A stretch of DNA of 64,000 nt, taken from positions 124,001 through 188,000 of the forward strand of contig JAJNNQ010000004.1 of NCBI GenBank assembly GCA_027886175.1. The letters run 5' to 3'. A program made the translations under genes and the position numbers. Positions 1 to 11,394 of this stretch are shown here, piece by piece. Source of the stretch: Phylloscopus collybita (Eukaryota; Chordata; Aves; Passeriformes; Phylloscopidae). Numbering within the stretch: the stretch's first letter is position 1; every line of letters starts with the position of its first letter. The notes beneath the pieces are model-generated. The model saw only the letters and a program-made list of their open reading frames with translations. It was not told where the DNA came from and made no database searches.

Positions 1-257
1 AAATGGACCAATCCCTGAGGGGACTGAGGCTTTAAAAGGGACTGACCAGCCTCAGTGGGGGCTTTGCCCTCGGGAACTGGACTGTCCTGAGGGGTGGTCT
101 GTGCACATGTTTCTGGTTTCTTTGACTTGCCCTGAGGGGCTGGGACTAGCCCAGCCTCCTGTTCCTGTAGCCGATTTTATAACAATAAATGATTGGCCTT
201 TCCTTTTTAACATCTTTGGATTTACGGCCTTGTCATTAAACTTGCAACATTGTAACA
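1..257 (+). mobile_element. ERV LTR, 3' portion (cut by the window edge)
   Basis: This is the right-hand part of a retroviral-type long terminal repeat. It aligns base for base with the reverse complement of 742-1001 at roughly 89% identity by eye. In order it shows a CCAAT box (near 9), a TATA-like TTTAAAAG (near 32), a poly(A) signal AATAAA (near 185) and the terminus TTGTAACA ending at 257, which matches the terminus of the second copy. The 5' end, and so any target-site duplication, lies outside the window. Assignment to an LTR rests on the promoter-then-poly(A) order and on the full-length partner. The ERV class is not resolved. No retroviral gene follows it, so it is a solo LTR or the 3' LTR of an element lying to the left. 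Confidence 0.8.
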
Positions 258-741
258 ATATGATATAAATTTTAGATAATCTATATGACAAGCACTGTAT
301 GCAAGGTCTCAAGCTTGAGACCTGCAAGATGAGAAATAAGAACGCAGTTGGAATAAGTTCTGTCAGTAAGGTGTCCAGCTGAAGCTCAGAGATTTGGCTC
401 CAAAGGTTCACATTTCACTTCTCCTTTAGCTATTGTACTGCAGGCCTCTTCTCTTAAGAATGAAAGTAGAAGAGAAGCAAAGGGATATCAATCCTGCATC
501 AATTACATTTATTTACCTGAAGAATTGGACTCCAGTCTCATACAAGGTGTCTTAGAAACACTCTTGTCATCAGTGTTTTTCATACTTACTATTCTGGTAG
601 AAATTTCAAAGGAGTATTTCATCTACTGATGCTCTGACTAGGTAAAGGCTATGTGCTAATGGAACGCAAACAAACTCTAGCGTCTGTGTGGTTACATGAA
701 GGTCACACTGGTTTGCACAAGCCCCTCTACTTTTACAGCAC
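258..741. other. Spacer between two oppositely oriented LTRs
   Basis: This is 484 bp of AT-rich sequence separating the 3' ends of the two LTR copies. I see no retroviral primer-binding site, polypurine tract or coding frame in it, so it is not the inside of a provirus. Confidence 0.5.
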
Positions 742-1264
742 TGTTACAATGTTGCAACTTTAATAACGAGGCCGTAAATCCAAAGATGCTAAAAAGGAAT
801 GGCCAATCGTTTATTGTTGTAAAACTGGCTACAGGAACAGGAGGCTGGGCTAGTCCCAGCCCCTCACGGCAAGTCAGAGTAACAAAAATGTGCGCATGGG
901 CCACCCCTCAGGACAGTCCAGTTCCTGAGAGCGAAGCTCCCTCACTGAGGGTGGTCAGTCCCTTTTAAAGCCTCAGTCCCCTCAGGGATTGGTCCGTTTT
1001 GGATCCTTTCCCTGATTGGTGTATTCTTCGGGCTCTCATTGGCTCTTAGCGCGGTGCTTTCCACACCAATCATTCCTTCCCGCCGTGTTTTGATTGGGTG
1101 TTCGTGTCCTCCAATGAAAGCGCTGGGTGGTGGTCTCTGTTTTGAGTTGTTTGGGGAAGGGTAGAAGATCCCCCTTTCCTTTGGTGGTGTCTCCTTAACT
1201 GTATTCGGGGAGGCAGCCGCACACACGGAACTCTTACAAACATCCTAACCAAACACTTGTAACA
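742..1264 (-). mobile_element. Complete ERV LTR, 523 bp
   Basis: Read on the minus strand it begins TGTTACAAGTG at 1264 and ends TTGCAACATTGTAACA at 742. This gives the canonical TG...CA ends inside an 8-bp inverted terminal repeat (TGTTACAA/TTGTAACA). It holds a CCAAT-rich U3, a TATA-like TTTAAAAG (rc near 966), a poly(A) signal AATAAA (rc near 811) and a short U5. It is the same family as 1-257 but points the other way. The 5-base flanks (agcac left, gtatc right) do not form a target-site duplication, so one flank has been rearranged or mutated. Two adjacent frames of 94 and 60 codons on this strand are U3 sequence, not genes. Confidence 0.82.
988..1115 (-). promoter_or_regulatory. Six CCAAT boxes in LTR U3
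   Basis: CCAAT or its complement ATTGG occurs at 988-992, 1015-1019, 1038-1042, 1066-1070, 1093-1097 and 1111-1115, spaced about 18-28 bp apart and in mixed orientation. The cluster lies upstream of the TTTAAAAG box in the sense of the minus-strand LTR. CCAAT boxes are the binding site of NF-Y, and arrays of them are known from some retroviral LTR promoters. Activity here is inferred only from sequence. Confidence 0.6.
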
Positions 1265-4200
1265 GTATCTAACAACTACTGAACAACATTACAGCAATGA
1301 AAGAAGCAACGAAATTTCATCCAGGAAAACACAAAGTATTCCTTTGCCAGCTCATCATTCTTGTCAATCTACTGAAACACAGAAAAGCACTGTATTGTTT
1401 GCAGATCCATGTAATGCATACCAGAGCAGTAGTTGAAATTTTTTGTGGTTATAGGTAAAATGTCTAGGCGTGTGTTGGCAGAGGTAGTCTAGTCTGACAG
1501 GCAACACCATGCAAATATTTGTTACTCAGAGAGTTGCCACATAACTTCTACAAATTCAGACCACATGTTGCTAAAAATGTTTTTAATTGGTAGACCAATG
1601 CCCTCTCAAGAACTGAAATTCTTACCTGGCTTTTAAACCAGATGATTTTACCTGAGCAAGGCCTGAGTAAAAGCACAGTTCTGCATTCAGCTGGTGTTTT
1701 TTAGCAAATGAGTGGAATAAAATCTCTGTTATTTCACAAAACTAAGTAATTGTAAGCTGTTAACATCTAAAATATAAAATAAACTAGGTAAAATGATAAT
1801 GTTGGGGAATAAAATGATTGACAACCCCACCGCACACTTTCCAAACATAGAGTAATTGTTGAAATATACCTTTCAGACAGACTGGGACAGAACTGCAACA
1901 ATGCAGTCCTTGTTAATGGGTGAATGTTGGTGCCTTTATAAGACAAAATCTTACCTTTCTGACACCTCTGGGAATCTACGTCTGCTGAAAGCAGAGAGCA
2001 ACAGCTTGGTTTTTTGAAGTTTTTCAGAATTTCACAGTGCATCACAAAAGTGGGTTTACAGCTTCACTTCTGTAAGATATTTGTGCTGGAAAACAGTTTG
2101 CTGTATGCAATTATGCCAGCAGATGAAGCTAGTAAGCAGTTTCAAGTGAAAATTTTGTCACAACATAGCTTGTGCTCCATCTGACTATTCTCCTCATTAT
2201 TCCTGAATTATCGTAACAGATTTTTCCCCCACTTCTCTTGAAGAGAATAACTTCAATTTTGTTGTTCCAATGGTAGGATATTTTTAATAAAAATTCCCAT
2301 TTATACCATTGTTTCACTTTAAAATTCACATTAAAGATAAGACTGCTGATGTCTTAGAATGGTCTTCTGAGAAATGCAGCGGGCTGGAGCTCATGTAGCT
2401 TGTGCCTTTTTGGTTTTGAGAACAAGTGAGCTGGTTTTCATTTTCTAATTATTCTTTGCACATTTTATTTCTATACTGCTGAATTAGATTCTGAGTGATT
2501 ATTTTAAAGGACAACAGTAGTGTTAATTAATGTGTAAGATGAAAGAGCAGCTTATAATTAGTTGGTCTTTTCTTAAATAGTGAATGGAACAACTCTAAAT
2601 ATAAGGATTGATTTTTCCAGAAGACAGGAAAGGATAAACTTGTTCACTACTGGGGAAGTTCACAAGTAGAAAAGAGTGTGAGATGAGAGCTTACTTTCTT
2701 CAACTAGTATCAATAACACAGACCTCTGACTGATCCAAATGCAAATAGTTGATTCTTTGGGGGGAGGAAAAAAAATTGGAGAAAAGTCTGGTAAATTATT
2801 CACCCTTGGAAAAGATACTTTTTGCTAAATTTCCATACAGAGAAGCTGATCAACTCTACCAGCTCTATTGATTGCTATCAAAACCAGGAAGTAAAGTAAC
2901 CCAATCACTTTCTGTCCTCCTAGGCTTGCCACATTTTTCCAATAATGAAACGTTTCATCAAAACCAGAAAACAATTGATAACATTTAGAGGTGCTTCTAA
3001 GCAAATCTTAATTTCCTCTGTACCTGGTATGTAAAAAGTCTTGGCATGACTCACTGGAATGTGTTTGTAGTTATGCAGAAAGAAAAGAAAGCCACTTGTT
3101 AAATTCTGTGGCATTTAAGTTGTGCCTGAAAATTCTGTGTTTGTGATGCTGTAACATTACCCATGTTTCTTTCTGCTCTAAGTACAGCTGGTGAAAGAAG
3201 AATAACACATTGTTTAATTGTCAATAGTCTTACCATGAATATGGTGGCTTTTGCAATAGGAGTTTTTACAGTAATTTCATATTTCAGGGCTTTTTGTATA
3301 TGGATCTCATCAGGAAGTGAGTGAGACAATAAGAATGTGGAATTGTGGCACCAGCATTCCTGGACACATTTCTTTATTCCATATGCAGAAAAAATGCTTT
3401 AAAACTATTTGCAAAATTACAGTACATTTTTCAAGTGATTTTTCTGTTAAATATTTAAACCAAAGTCAGACATATGTGGCTAGCTACAGAAACACAGCTT
3501 GTCACTTCCCCTCTTCTCTGCCCTTTACCACACATATGTTTACTCATCGAGAAATTTGAGCAAAACTTCTGTACCAGATTTTTGTCCCTAAGACTGCAAA
3601 AGTACCTAGCAGGATTTGAAAAAATATCATTGTTAGGTAGACCCTGAGATCTCACCAACAAAGCAATTCTTGATGAGTGCTGTAGACTTCTATGACTTCA
3701 TTGAAGTAGCTCTAGCAGCTAACATTGGTTGCCTGCAATCACTGACTCAGGATTACTTTGGCTCCTACTATATTGGAAGAGCTGTAGTGTCCTGGGATCC
3801 AAAGTAGCAAATTTATGCTTACTTCAGGAGTGCACACTTGGAAATTTAGCTACTCTCAAAAATTCAGGGTCAAGTAAAAGACATAAAATCCCAACTTTTC
3901 TAATTTTTGTTCTTGCTTTCTAATTTGGATCCCTAATCTCCCAAAACAAGGATGTAGGAAGGGACATTTAGGGGACCAATAACAAAAATCCAGGTTCTGT
4001 GTTAGAGATGAAATATATATATTTAAATACCAACCAAGGAATCCCAGAGAAGATTTACTCATTATTTTTGTGGCAAACTGGAAAAGGTACCTAAGAATAA
4101 TCCTCCTCCTTTTAGTGTGTTAGTTTGTTTGTTTGTTTGAAAGCAAAAAGTAAAAATTGAATTGAGATTCACAGAATTTTGATATTTTCTCCTGATTCCT

Positions 4201-7200
4201 CTTAAATTTACACAAACATAGAAGCAACACATTTTGTCCATTCCCAGACCTTTGTGGAAATGAGTAAAGTAGTAATATTATGCTGCTCAACAGATGAAAA
4301 CTGTTCATGCCACTTTGCAACTAACCTTTTTAACAAATGTAAAGTGTTGGTCACAAGGGGACATCTGCTGCCAGCAAGAGGCAGTGCAGTGAAGGCATTT
4401 GAATGCTGAGTTTGTGCAACAAGGTTGAAGGAAAGTAAAAGTTACAGATGTCATCAACCATTCAACTAAATTATTTTTAAATTATATGGAACTTGTGTGG
4501 AATTGGTAGGAACTGGACCAAAACAGCCTTGGTCCAGTACCTAGAAAATACATCAATGGATAAAAGGCAAGAGTAATACTATCATACTTCTTAAAAATCT
4601 GCTCAGTATGAAAGTGTGTCAGAGTGATTGCCAGGGGAATTTTAGATTGGGCCACAGTGAATCTTTCACTGGAAAAAGAAGTGCACTATTTATTCTTGAT
4701 ATCATGTCTATTTTTAATTGTGTAATCTTCATAAAACACTGTTATGTGAGTTTTCCATTTGGAAAATCTGTACCACGCTGTCTATCATTAGACAGGTGCT
4801 GAAGCTTCTTTCAAATATTCATTTCTCTGTTTTTATGGTGTTTATCCTTCAGGAGGCTAAGAAAATGCATTTCTTATTAGTAAGAGGAGTATTCCTATTA
4901 ATTTGGGGCATTTAACCTAAAATCTAAGAAACAAACCATATACTGTAAAGACAAAACTAAAATGTTAAGTATAATTGTGTTGCTCATATCTTTCATAAGA
5001 CGTGCAGCATCTTTTTACTTCAGAGTGCAGCACATTATCAGTGTGTTCACTATCACAATTATAAACACCATCTTGTGCTTTGTTGATGAAAATATTGTGG
5101 CAGTCAGGGACTGCTCAAGCTCAGCTAGTTAAAGCAATTTCAGAGAAGGCAAATCAAAATAATCCTGGGGATCAGAAAAAAAATGTGAAAAATATACCAG
5201 AGCTCTGAACTATATGGGCTGGCTCTGTTTGAAGAAATCCAATAAAGTAAAACCAACCAACAAACCAACCAAGCAAAGAAAGAAAGAAAGAAAGAAAAAA
5301 ACAAACCAAAACCAACCAACCAACCAACCAAACAAAAACAAAAACAAAAAACCAACAACAACAACAACTAAAAACCAAACCATGAAACACAATGGTAGAT
5401 TGTAGGAGAAGGCTCAGAACAGCATGCATGACTTATTTTCTAGACTGTGTCTATGATTTAGTGTATTGATGTCAGAAAAAATATGCATACACCACAAATT
5501 TAGGCTATCATACACATTATACATACATCTTAGCCTTAATAGTGCTCAGAAATTGAACATTTCCCTGCTTGGTGCCTTGCACCAAGTCCGTGGGTTATTG
5601 TGTCTCCTGACAGGTGTGTTTCCAGCCAAAACTGGCTATTGGAGCTTTATCACTGACTCTGACACTCGTGTGGATGGGGTAAGACCATCTCCCACCCACA
5701 AGATAATACTGCATTTCCACCTGGAAAACCCTTGAGTTGTGCTCTGCCACCCACTAAGGGAGCATTGCTGACTCAGTTTGTCAGGATGAGTCTGAACAAA
5801 TTTATCTTTTTTGGACCAAATCTCTGATAAGATAATTTTCCACCTGGGCCACAAAAAAAACCACCTCAACAAAAAAATCAACCACATTGAAAACAGAATT
5901 CTTTACAGTACATTTCCTCCCTGGGGGAAGGATGAAAGTACAAACAACATATGGTTGATGTTAGCCATGCTCTTTTAAGCCCTAGTGGAAGCTCAGAGAG
6001 CATGGGAAGAGGTGCTGAGTGAGAACGCATAGGCAGTGGAAGAATGGTCTTTAGATAATTTCTGAGGGGCATTGCAGGGTGTGAAATGGAAAGATACACT
6101 GATGTTGCAGAAAGCATTTTTTTGCTGGGATTGTAGGGAAATAGACTGTTGAAGGGGGACCTTAACATGTGGTGAATAATCAATTACCTATTTTTTTATT
6201 ATTCAGGTTACAGCAGTTGGCCCTCAAGCATTTATTAGCTGTGCAGTGCACTTAAATTTAATATAAATGAAAGTTTTTTTCTTGGTTTTCATTTCTGGGC
6301 TTTTTTGAGGGAGGAGTTTGTGGTTTTTGTGGGAGAGGGAGAGGTTGAATGTTTTTGCTTTTAGCACTATTGATCTGTGTCCAAGTCAAGGAATTAGTAA
6401 ATATTTAAGTTGGTGAGGAAAAGATTGCTGTTGTCAAATTTCATTTTTAACATTGAGTGGAGACCAGAAGAAAAAAACAAATTGTAATTCTGGGACCTGT
6501 TTTGGGGGGTTAGACAGTTTTCCATTCTTATGAAATGTGCTTTGTATTTTCTTATAAGTCAGTAAACACAAAAGTCCTAAAGCAATGAAAATCCCCCAAA
6601 ATATTACCTCTTATTATTGCTCAAACTGCCAATTATATTATGCTGTTCAGCAATTTTTCTATCAGAGTTTAAAAATAAAAAACAACTAACTTATGGAAAA
6701 AGATCAAACCAGAAACGTGTGAATGCTGACACTATTACACTGGAAAAAATATAATTCCTGTATCTGATACACTATCCTACATTCTTCCTGTGGCTAGTCA
6801 CTCATTCCTGACTGTCCTGCTGTGAAGAATGTTGCCTTAACCAAGAGGTCTTGCTTCGCTTCTCCACTGTTCAATGTTTCTACTTTTTGTGATCACCACT
6901 CACCCTCTCAGGTTTAATACAGATGTCATCCATCCTGATGCTTGACCCCTACATGAAAATCTGTTTGCGTATATGTATGTCTTCCAGGTTCCTTCTCTCT
7001 GACCTCCTGCAAAACTTTTTTGAAATTGCTCAGGATGTTTTGAAAATGCACTCAGTTATGCTGTGAGCAACACTACTGTGACTCCCTTTGTTCAAGTCCT
7101 TTAGAAGTGCTGCAAGTATGTCTGATCCAATGCTTTCTAAAAGCATCAAGTTATATCAGTACTAATCTTACAGTTATGGGATACTACATATGCAAAGCAG

Positions 7201-10200
7201 TGACTTTGAACAGGTTAGCAAAGAACAGACTTTTGTGATTAATGCAAATCTTTTGTTGTTGTGCAAGGACTTTGAAACTACTGTGCAAAAGTAAAATTAC
7301 AAAGGGGTGATATCCCATTGTCAGAGAGTGTGAGTAGAAGTGGAAATCCTTGGTTACTTACAAAAAATGATTTGTATAACTCAGATCTGAGCTATGCGGT
7401 CACCTTATGAGGGCAGAGCATGAGGTTTCTTTGTACACTTACCATACGTATGTACACAGATCAGCCAGGGAATTGCAGATACATATATTTCTTTACCACT
7501 TAACTGTCCTGGGAAATCTCATGGTAAAATTCAGCTAACTTTTCTGACCTGTTTTGTAGCAGTGATTCCATAGGAAATAATCTCCAGATTTTTTTAAAAT
7601 TTCAAGTCTCAAACTGTATTAAAAGTTTGTGTATTTGAATTTAAGATCCATCCTGATGTAAATATTTGTGTATTTAAGTTTAATTGGTATCCTTTGACAT
7701 TACAGTATGACTTTGAGCCAAGATAGGTTTAAATTTAGTGCTGCTGGTATTTTTTTTTCATGCTGTAATATAATATTGTGGGAAATAGCATAAGATGCTT
7801 GGACACCTAAGATATATCTGGGACAGAACAGCAAGGTGTCCTGTTCTTAAACAGTTGAACAGCTTGCTTCCCCAGGAGCTAGTTTGCCATGACTACTTTT
7901 TTTCTTTACACAAAACAAAACACCTGTGTCTACTTCACACAGGCCTTTGATTAGCTTTGTAGAGCAGCCTTGTCATAGCAGAAATCTGCAAGTACTGCAA
8001 AATACAAGGAGTTGTATACATACATGAAACAATTTTATTGCCCCCTCTATATCTCTGGGGAGAGCATTTTCTACACCATGCCAGCATAGCATGTTTTTGC
8101 TAGTTAGGCAACTGCTGCTCTGTGATGACTTTGGTTATAAGGATCTGTCTGTCTGTCTCACTCACCCTGGTAATTATGTTCAGCTGTTGACACATTGGTG
8201 CCCTAGATTGCTATCTGGGGCAGGGATCAGCTGGCTTTAATTGGGGGTCTTCTCTAGTTAAATTATAAAGAGTGTGCAGCAAAGAACTATTGTGCAGTAC
8301 TGAAGTGCTGAAAGTGCACTACTGAAGTACTGATGGAATATATCAGGGGGAAAGTGCTAAAGGATCAGCTATTTATAGCAGTTCTTGGTAGCAGGTGCAC
8401 AGGTTAGGCATCTGTGTGCACTTACACACATAAATGAGGAATTAGTTTCTCTTTTGAAAAAAAGAGTTGGGACTTCAGATGATATAAACCTTTTGTTTCA
8501 GTGATTAAAAAGACAACTTCATTATCTTCCCAAATGTAAGGGCTGGCAATTAAGAAAGCATGCTCTATGAAGTCTCTGATCATTATAAAGCACAACCTCA
8601 TTTTTTGTATTTACCCACTTTTTTTTTCCCCACTCTTTTTTATTTTCCTTTTACTGAAGATCTGAGAAACCCACGAAATATCATACAACTTTGTTGATAT
8701 AAGGGAAACTTCAAATATTTCTTAGGAAATTTAAATCCTCTTAACTGTTTGTAAAACTCAGTTTTATTCTACCCCTATGCTCAATTTTATTCTGCCAATA
8801 TGCTCTCAAATACCAGGTGTCATGGAGGCCTTGGCTATGGCAGAACTAGTCATCACCCTCTTTTCTGTGCCAATCAAAAATGTACACCTAACTACTGCTG
8901 AATTTCTGCGTATTAAAATGGCCAGTGTTGGGTAGGCTTTACTACCTGGACTGGAAACTAGTAGTTCATTCCTCACCCAGGTATCTATTTCAGCCAGGTA
9001 CTGACCTCTGGAAGTTGTGGCAAATCTAGTTATTCTGCTGCAGTTGAATTTACCAGTGTTCATAAGTAAGCACACGTCTATGGGGGAATTACTAAAGTGA
9101 CGAATGAAGTAGCTGACAAGATGGAAAAGGTTGTGCTACCCAGTCTAACCTAAACAAAGTCATGAGGTCAGGAGCTAATAACAAGGCGTAAAAGTCTTCA
9201 CAGTGGAATGAGCAGACTCTAAATTCAGTTGTATTCATAGTCTTGAAGTCTCTCTTGGAAACATCTGTAAGAAATGATGTAATTAGGAAGTTATTAAAAT
9301 GATCTATTGACATTGTTATCTCCTATTTCTATGGTTACTTCCTAGTTTGAAGAGGAAGAAATGTTACTGACAAATAGTAACCTGCATGTGCATTGGCAGT
9401 TGACATCCCTGTCTTACAACTTTTCAGGACTACTGATTCAAATCTGCTAAACTCATTCACCATTGATGCCAGTAGTACATTAGCTTCTTTGGTTTTTTAA
9501 AAAATTTGTTATATTTTTTCTTATGATTTTCCACCATACCTCAATTGTATTTTAAGTTACATTAAAGGACATTGATCTGGTACTGATAGAAAAATTAACT
9601 AGAATTATCAGATCTGAACAGAATTACATACTCTCAAGTTCAGCCACTCAAATATTTATTTCAATGATTTTTTTTTCTGATTACCCACTCTGCAAAACAA
9701 CCTAATTACCTCGGGATTAGGTTTTTCTATAAAACTGCTGTAGTAGTTTTTTGCCACTAGAGAGCAGATTTGCACCACAAAGAGTAATGCATGCTCACCT
9801 GAGATGCCAAAAGGCTATGCATATATTAATATCTTCTTCTGAAAGCTACTTTAGATTCTTCTTGATTACTATAAATCATTTCTTGCAGAAACTATAATGG
9901 TTAAAAATTACACGTGTTTGAAGACTTCAATGAAATTCTGCAATGCTCTTCACGTGAACCTGAAATTCAGGAAGGAACAAAACATTAATTCATACTGTTT
10001 CAAGTATACTACCCTTGTAAATGTTGTATGAATTGATGGAAAATAATTAGCTCAAGTTATTTTGTGTCTAATTCTCAAATGTTTCACTCCCTTAAACCAC
10101 CTTTCCTTTACCTGTACATTCTTTTCAGGTGTATTTAGAAGCAACTTGGAAACACCTTTTGGCTATTGAAGTATTGCAAACTGCCCATGGTGGGGCAAGG

Positions 10201-10921
10201 CAGGGCTTTCACACTCTATTTTCAAGCTTTCTGACCATCTGAGAGGAAAAAGAACTTGTGAAAAGTAGAAAAGGAAAGCTCAGAAACCCTGTTGTCTGTC
10301 CAAACACACCACAAAGCTCTAATATTCAGAGGGTAGTTCTGAGTCTGTTAAAATCAGTAGTTGTGCTACTGCTTTGATAAAATTAGGTGTAAACCCAAGA
10401 TTTACTGGAGGTGAGTATTCTTACACGTTGCATCTTTCAACTGAGAACAGTCAATAGATATCAAAAGTGATATTTGGTATATAATTTGTATACGCTTTGA
10501 GGTACTATTTTGATATATATTTTGTATAGCAGTGTATATTTTTTTCTTGCATCACTTGCATCACTGTGGAGAAAAAGTGCTGCTGAACAAGGTCACAAAC
10601 TGACATGATCTGTGTGACAACCAAGATTCATGGGCCAACAGTGATTTATCCCTTACATTATTCTGGTAGTACCTACTCATATATTAGGTAGTACATATTC
10701 TTCATATGCAGTTTGCTAGCTGAGTTAGAAGCCCAACCTGCAACATGCAATATATGCAATATCCTGTGATCACTGCAGGATGTTTGAGAAACTTCAACAG
10801 TTAATTTTTTTCTACTCAATTGTCTTTGTTGGTTCTATCAACTCAAATGCATGTATAGGTGATAAAAGGCAGTATTATAGCTCTGAAACTATGAAGAAAT
10901 ATCTGTATCAGAGGGAGAGAA
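1265..10921. other. Intergenic, no gene recognised
   Basis: This is AT-rich, CpG-poor sequence. All reading frames are short (101 codons or fewer), lack recognisable domains and are not linked by convincing splice sites. Simple GTTT/CAAA-type low complexity occurs near 4,125-4,140 and at 5,251-5,368. An 89-codon minus-strand frame at 8,806-9,075 is discussed under findings. No tRNA, rRNA or snRNA fold was noticed. Confidence 0.6.
5251..5368. repeat. A/C-rich low-complexity tract (CAAC, AAAG, AACA units)
   Basis: The tract runs successively through AACC-type units, an (AAAG)n block near 5,277-5,296, another (AACC)n block and an (ACA)n tail. It is purine/C-rich on the plus strand with almost no T. 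Several overlapping frames on both strands here (for example a Trp/Leu/Phe-rich minus frame) are a product of this composition and are not genes. Confidence 0.9.
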
Positions 10922-11394
10922 TGTTGTAAGTTGTTGCTTTCTTCTGCTTTCCCTGTTGCCCGGCTAGCAGCTGCAGAAGAACTGGCAACAAGTCTCTCTG
11001 GGTCCAGGAAGGGAGGTGAGGTACAGGAGCCTTACCAGAGCTTTCAGAGAGGATTCCCTTGGCTGTGTGTAGCAGCTAATGGCAGCACACAGGCAGGCAA
11101 GGCACGGCACGGCTTCCGAGGGTGCTGATTAGACAGGGTTTATTTGGGGGTCCTACACCGGGGGGGAGCGGCACGCCTCCCACAGGAGAGAGGGGGGAAA
11201 AGGGAGACAGGCAGAGAGAGGGGACAAGAGCAAGAGAGCAAGCAAGAGGCCTTCTGCCTCATGTATCTCAGCTTGAAAGGGCTTTCCAGCAAGCGGGCAG
11301 ATCCAAGGCTCGGACCAATGGGATACTGAGGGGAGGAGCGGTTGGGTAACAACTGGGTTACAACGAATGGCAACTTAGGGGGTGGTTTACGACA
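10922..11394 (-). mobile_element. Probable solo ERV LTR, about 473 bp
   Basis: Composition changes abruptly to G/C- and CpG-rich within this block. Read on the minus strand it starts TGTCGTAAACC and ends CTTACAACA, giving imperfect inverted ends (TGTCGTAA/TTACAACA). It has a CCAAT box (ATTGG complement near 11,320), a long C/T-rich segment, and a poly(A) signal AATAAA (plus-strand TTTATT near 11,140) followed by a GC-rich U5-like part. The immediate 5-base flanks do not match. Another possible right boundary near 11,422 would be flanked by gagaa on both sides but would break the TG...CA rule. The frames of 60-90 codons inside it are LTR sequence. The ERV class is not resolved. Confidence 0.6.

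Noticed and set aside
1070..1226. Minus-strand frames of 60 and 94 codons at the left edge
   Set aside because: They fall in the U3 of the LTR and overlap the CCAAT array.
5140..5429. Hydrophobic Phe/Leu/Trp/Gly-rich minus-strand frames resembling membrane proteins
   Set aside because: They are created by the A/C-rich low-complexity tract on the opposite strand.
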